Of a stretch of 64,000 bases of DNA, positions 59,901 through 64,000 are shown piece after piece. The translations under genes and the position numbers were made by a program. The notes below the pieces were generated by a model. It saw only the letters and a list, made by a program, of their open reading frames with translations, was not told where the DNA came from and did no database searches. This DNA comes from Paramecium octaurelia (lineage: Eukaryota > Ciliophora > Oligohymenophorea > Peniculida > Parameciidae): NCBI GenBank assembly GCA_905182995.1, contig CAJJDP010000065.1, positions 1 through 64,000 of the forward strand. The letters are read 5' to 3'. How positions within the stretch are numbered: the first letter of the stretch is position 1; each line of letters begins with the position of its first letter.

Positions 59901-61769
59901 ATTTAGTTTAGTGAATGATCTTGCAAAATCATATAGAGTCCCTTAGATTTTTAAGAGAATGATATATTTCAGAATATTTTTAATTATTATTTCCTTAGTT
60001 GGATTTAGCTTGGTAATTCTTTTTATTATAAACCTAGTATTTATACTAAATAGATTTGTTTCATCATTTCGAAGAGGATTTCAAATTATTAAGCATGAAA
60101 AATGATATATTTTATCCGATTTTGTCTTTTCAGCTGATACGTTTGTCAATTGTGAACTACAACGTCGAACTCTATTACAAGCTAGTAACCTAATAGTAAT
60201 ATTTGGAATTATTAACTTATCCAAAATCCAAGTTAATTGGTAGTTATGACAAATTAAAAGAGAGAATCTCAACCATCTTATCTGAACCTCTATTCTTTAC
60301 CCTTTATCATGATTCATATTTAAATTTGCAATTTTTACAACATGGAAATATTGGGGAAATTAATGAGCTTGATCTTCGAAATAGTTTGATTACTCTACTG
60401 AATTATCAATTTGATACTCAAAATGCTTACATTGAAAGTGGATAAGCTGATTATGAAAGTTCGTACTTTTATTATTGTTACAAGAATTTACCTAACTTAC
60501 TGAAGGCATTTACAGAAGCAAATTAAATTGCCTTTGAGACCTCTCAACAAAGGTAAGATGATTCTTAGTAGAAAATCTTAGTAATATTTTTTGTCTTCCT
60601 TTTCTTCTTTATTTTGATCTAACTAATAATAACATTTTCTCAATTACTGTTTTAAATATAAAAAGAAAAACTCAAGCTTTTACTTTTGAATTAGGATTAA
60701 AATTACGTAAATTTAGAGATTCAAAGATTAACTTTATTATAGGAATTAATTGATAAGAATTACGCCTAAATCTAAAATTACAAGCTCAATTTTTAAGAAA
60801 AGGATGAGTATTTTGGAAAAATCAAAACATTATGCACATAGCATTCCAGATAATAATTTAAGAAGCACACTATAGTCGCTCAATATTATAATCCAAAAGG
60901 GATCTTGCTTACTTTAACCCATTTTGCTATTTTGGCCTTGGTATTCATCATTTTCACTGTTAAAATCTCTAGTTCTTACACAAAAATAAAAAAAACTGGG
61001 TAACTCTATGAAGTGTTTGCTACCTTAAATGTGAATGTGTTAAGTTTATATTAAGCTAGAGAAATTCTGTATTATAAAGTAGCTTTACCCTTTTTAAATT
61101 CTACTGATTTGTAGGAATATTATAAAATCTCATAATAAGGATTGGCAGGATTGGAAGAATACATAGACCAATAATGGTTATTTTAATCAAATAGTTATTT
61201 CTTTGATTCGGATTTCCTTAGTCTCATGGATAGGTTTAGCAATGGAAATTTATGTGTAGAACTATAAGTAATTATGCTTACCATTTAAATAGGCTATTGA
61301 TGAAACTTTAAATATTTGTAATAATACTCTGGATGGAGTATTACAAAAAGGAATTTAATCTGCTTTGATTGATATAAAAAATCACATAAAGACTGAATTT
61401 GAATAGACTAATTTTACGATTAGAGCAAATTACCCAATTTTAGAGTTAGAAGGAATTTCCATTTTGAGTTATGGTTTATCGTACTTAATTGATAAATTTA
61501 TTGAAGATTTATCTTCTTATAATAGTTCTGTAGAAATAAATTATAATGTAAGATATCAATATTATATGATTTAGATTATAATGGTAATTTGTTTATGCGT
61601 TTCAGTATTAAATGGGTTACTTTTACTAAAGTTTGATTAGATAATTTAATTGAGAAATTATAAACTATTGACGAAATTTATTTTTTCTGTTCCTTTGGCA
61701 TCAATATTGTTTGATGACAACTTCTTAAGGAACACCAGAAGTTATTTTGTGAATGAAAGGTTGATATGA
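56977..61769 (+). CDS. second TmcB-like multi-pass membrane protein, no PAS segment evident
   Basis: Two 25-nt introns (in 59990-60025 and 61270-61300) leave 1580 residues. The first 330 residues have about six to seven membrane spans (LVFLCILVLCCICFILI; LVAILGIFTLIVFFTNMF). Near residue 356 is HTKECYDIDCTCKK, aligned in position and pattern with HHSHCRLNKCQCKK of the protein at 8150-13892. A long cytoplasmic part without an obvious PAS core follows, then spans near residues 994, 1196, 1300 and 1515 flanking two probable extracellular domains. The architecture is that of ciliate TmcB-like proteins. Whether it is a channel or sensor is unknown. An in-frame ATG at 57049 exists; the upstream one keeps the first span complete. 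Confidence 0.7.
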
Positions 61770-61940
61770 ACTAAATTTGTTTATTTTAATAATTTATTAA
61801 TTTGAAAAAAGTTATTGATAGAAATTTTGATTTAAAAAATAAAAATTATTTTATTTGATCGTCCCCTATGAATCAGAGGACATAAAATAATAATATTAAA
61901 TAACATTTAAATAAGTATTTAATAAATAAATTAACTGTTA

Positions 61941-63124
61941 ATGAGTGAAACTAGCTTGATAGCTTATTCTGATAGGGAAATTGAGTCATCTCTTAAGGAT
62001 TTATTAGAGAGGATTTTGATGCAACTGGAGAAATACATTGAGAATAAAAATGATTTAAATGAAGTTGAATAAGAGCTAAAAGATTATGAAGATTAGTCTT
62101 AATTAGTAAATATCATAAAAATCATCTTCACTAATCTAATGCTAAAAATAGAGAGGAAAATCAGGTAAGAATTCAAATATATGAAAGGAAATTAGAAAAC
62201 AGCATAGATCCAATTACGTCATCATAAAGTATTAGAGCAGAGGATGAATATGAAAAATTGGAGTAATCAATCATCAAATAAGAGAGTGAGATAAGGAATC
62301 ACATTCGGGTATGAAGTAAATATGATTTGAACTTAGTTAGAACAATAATTGAAATTACATGCTGAATCTATACAATAAAAATTAGAAGACAGTGAAGCAA
62401 CAAGAAATGAGTTATTAGAAACCACAAAAAATATGATGAACGTATATTTAATTCAAATAATATATGCTAGATTTTGAAAAGAGAGAATCAAAAGTATTAT
62501 GAAGAAAATCAATTTTTGTAAGCTGAATTAGTATCTTACAAAGAAAAAATTTAGTTGCTGGAATTAGAGTAGCAAAAGAGAACTATTGAACTTGATCATT
62601 TCGACTATAAAGTTTAATAACAACCAAAAAATACACAATAAATAAAAGGGATGATTTAAAGAAAGTCAAATGATAAAGAAACAAATAGGGTGATTTCTCA
62701 CTCTTAACATAAACTCAGCAGTCAATTCTAAGAAAGCACTGACTATCCAACTTAATCTTAAGGGTCGTTGAATTAAAATTATTTCAATATTTTGTAATTT
62801 GAATAGAATCACCCTAATAATTCATTGAATTAGTCAATTAATCATTAATAGGAATAAATCAAAGGCTATCAAATGAAGCATAAATCGATTTGTTCAATAA
62901 ATGATTTACAATATTAGAATGTGATTAAAAATATTAAGACACACATAGGAAATTATACTGTATCAAAAAATAACTCCTAAAATTCAAGTATATTACAGAA
63001 AAACATTCATTGTAAATACCAATAATCTATTGTAGAAAATATTTAAACATAACCCAGAAGCAGAAGTGGGAGTTTGAGACGGAACATTTATTAAAAATAG
63101 AAGACGTCTATTCATTAATGTTGA
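61941..63124 (+). CDS. coiled-coil protein with Ser/Gln-rich tail
   Basis: Starts MSETSLIAYSDREIESSLKD. Introns of 28 and 29 nt are clear. A third junction near 62100-62160 must shift the frame by two but no canonical intron fits there, so that part is approximate; the product is about 370-380 residues. Residues 1-200 are coiled coil (EDEYEKLEQSIIKQESEIRN; RLEQQLKLHAESIQQKLEDS; LLELEQQKRTIELDH). The C-terminal half is Ser/Asn/Gln rich and basic, ending PRSRSGSLRR and then a Lys/Gln stretch. No enzyme motif. Role unknown. Confidence 0.6.
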
Positions 63125-63271
63125 GCAATGACGGTGAATCATTGATTGATTAAAGCTTTGTAATTATTATATATTTATGAGCTCATAGAATTATAATAAT
63201 TGGATTCACCTAAATTTAATTTAATTCATAATACTTAAACTTATTTTTATTCAATAATTAACATAAATAAT

Positions 63272-63876
63272 ATGATTAAGGCATTTGCTTAGAATTATTT
63301 CAAATCCTTATCAGAGAACATCTACTATGGATTTGCCACAAAGATGCAAGCCAGTTCAACCTAAAAAACCAAGGATTCTGCAGGAAGGAGATTGGGAGTA
63401 AAGAAATTTGGAGGAGAGGAAGTGTTTCCAAATGATATTTTAATCAGACAAAGAGGTTTTAGATGGAAACCAGGATAGAATACTTCAGTGGGAAAAGATC
63501 ACACAATTCATTCTAAAGTGGAAGTATTTTGCTGTTATAACTAATCATAAAGGGTATCGTGCATTTCAGAAGAGACCCTTATAAGTTTAAGAAAACATTT
63601 TATGTTGATGTGATTCCAAGAGAAAATCCAAATAGAACTCATTATCCTCCACCACCATACAGTTATCATCCTGAATTGTTTCCTGAGTTGGCTAAGAATA
63701 ATCCTGAGCCACTTGTTTTATTGAATAAAAGCGAGGAGAAGGTGGAAGTCTAAATCAAATAACAAGGCTTTAAAATATCAGCAAAATAATATAAACCAAT
63801 TGAAGTCCCAGCTGATTATAAGCCAGAGTTTCAGCTTTCCAATTTGTAATAATAGTTGAGTATTAATAAATAGTGA
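63272..63876 (+). CDS. MRPL27: mitochondrial ribosomal protein bL27m
   Basis: One 29-nt intron leaves 191 residues. A short basic N-terminus ([20 protein letters not shown]) fits a mitochondrial presequence. The bL27 core follows: [60 protein letters not shown]. The beta-strand after the intron, [14 protein letters not shown], completes the fold. A C-terminal extension of about 80 residues ([20 protein letters not shown]) is typical of mitochondrial forms. bL27 lies near the peptidyl-transferase centre of the large subunit. Confidence 0.93.
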
Positions 63877-63914
63877 AAATTATAAATGCATGTTAAAATA
63901 TTCTAATTCCATAT

Positions 63915-64000
63915 ATGAAAACACCCTTCAGACAATTGTATGAAAACATATCTCTCATAAGGAGCGGAAATTTAACAGGTTTCAAAGTATGGTTGTTAGT
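63915..64000 (+). CDS. start of a gene cut by the right edge
   Basis: The ATG at 63915 opens a frame, MKTPFRQLYENISLIRSGNL then TGFKVWLL, that runs to the window end without TGA. Composition is protein-like and the spacing (38 bp after the bL27m stop) fits the local gene density. Too short to assign. Confidence 0.45.
   Translation, partial: MKTPFRQLYENISLIRSGNLTGFKVWLL

Overview
Organism and code. The window is about 70% AT and only makes sense with the ciliate code in which TAA and TAG encode Gln and TGA is the sole stop. Many conserved proteins (Sec61 alpha, SBDS, WDR83, TMEM222, AK7, a CDPK, ribosomal eL37) become full length once that code is applied and very short GT...AG introns (20-34 nt, mostly GTA...TAG) are removed. 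This combination points to Paramecium. Genes are dense and on both strands, often less than 100 bp apart. Coding coordinates run from ATG to TGA and include introns; after removing the introns given, nearly all models are an exact multiple of three. All assignments are by reading and family knowledge; no search was run.

Layout. 1-4.2 kb has no confident host gene: a GC-rich 5' block (1-310), a three-copy degenerate tandem repeat (about 860-1005), and an eroded plus-strand stretch whose fragments resemble, in order, the end of a reverse transcriptase domain, RNase H and a linker motif (about 1.2-2.6 kb), followed by broken open frames to 4.04 kb. 4.2-8.1 kb: coiled-coil gene (-), CCHC zinc-knuckle gene (+), unknown basic protein (+). 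8.15-13.9 kb: a large TmcB-like multi-pass protein with a PAS domain (-). 14.4-22.6 kb: Sec61 alpha, two coiled-coil proteins, a small plus-strand gene, a secreted beta/gamma-crystallin-domain protein and a small endosulfine-like protein with two FDSADYF motifs. 23.1-28.9 kb: plus-strand cluster (B-box-like, Cys-rich, coiled-coil, TMEM222, stand-alone Utp12-like domain, Gln/Lys-rich protein). 28.9-37.3 kb: minus-strand cluster (acylated CDPK, dsRBD plus nucleotidyltransferase-like protein, divergent Na/Ca exchanger, AK7 with DPY30 motif). 37.8-44.3 kb: eL37, WDR83 with a small gene overlapping its start codon, and a formin. After a 1.45 kb gap, 45.8-56.7 kb: Cache-type membrane sensor, small CaaX-like protein, two unknown or coiled-coil proteins, LITAF-type protein, secreted class 3 lipase, SCP/NIF-type phosphatase, SBDS, TPR protein. 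57.0-61.8 kb: a second TmcB-like protein. 61.9-64 kb: coiled-coil gene, mitochondrial bL27, and the start of a gene running off the right edge.

Themes. Membrane sensing and signalling are well represented (two TmcB-like proteins, Cache protein, exchanger, CDPK, endosulfine-like PP2A regulator), beside ribosome biogenesis and translation (SBDS, Utp12-like, eL37, bL27m) and secretion (Sec61 alpha, lipase, crystallin-like protein). No tRNA, rRNA, CRISPR array or telomeric repeat was recognised.
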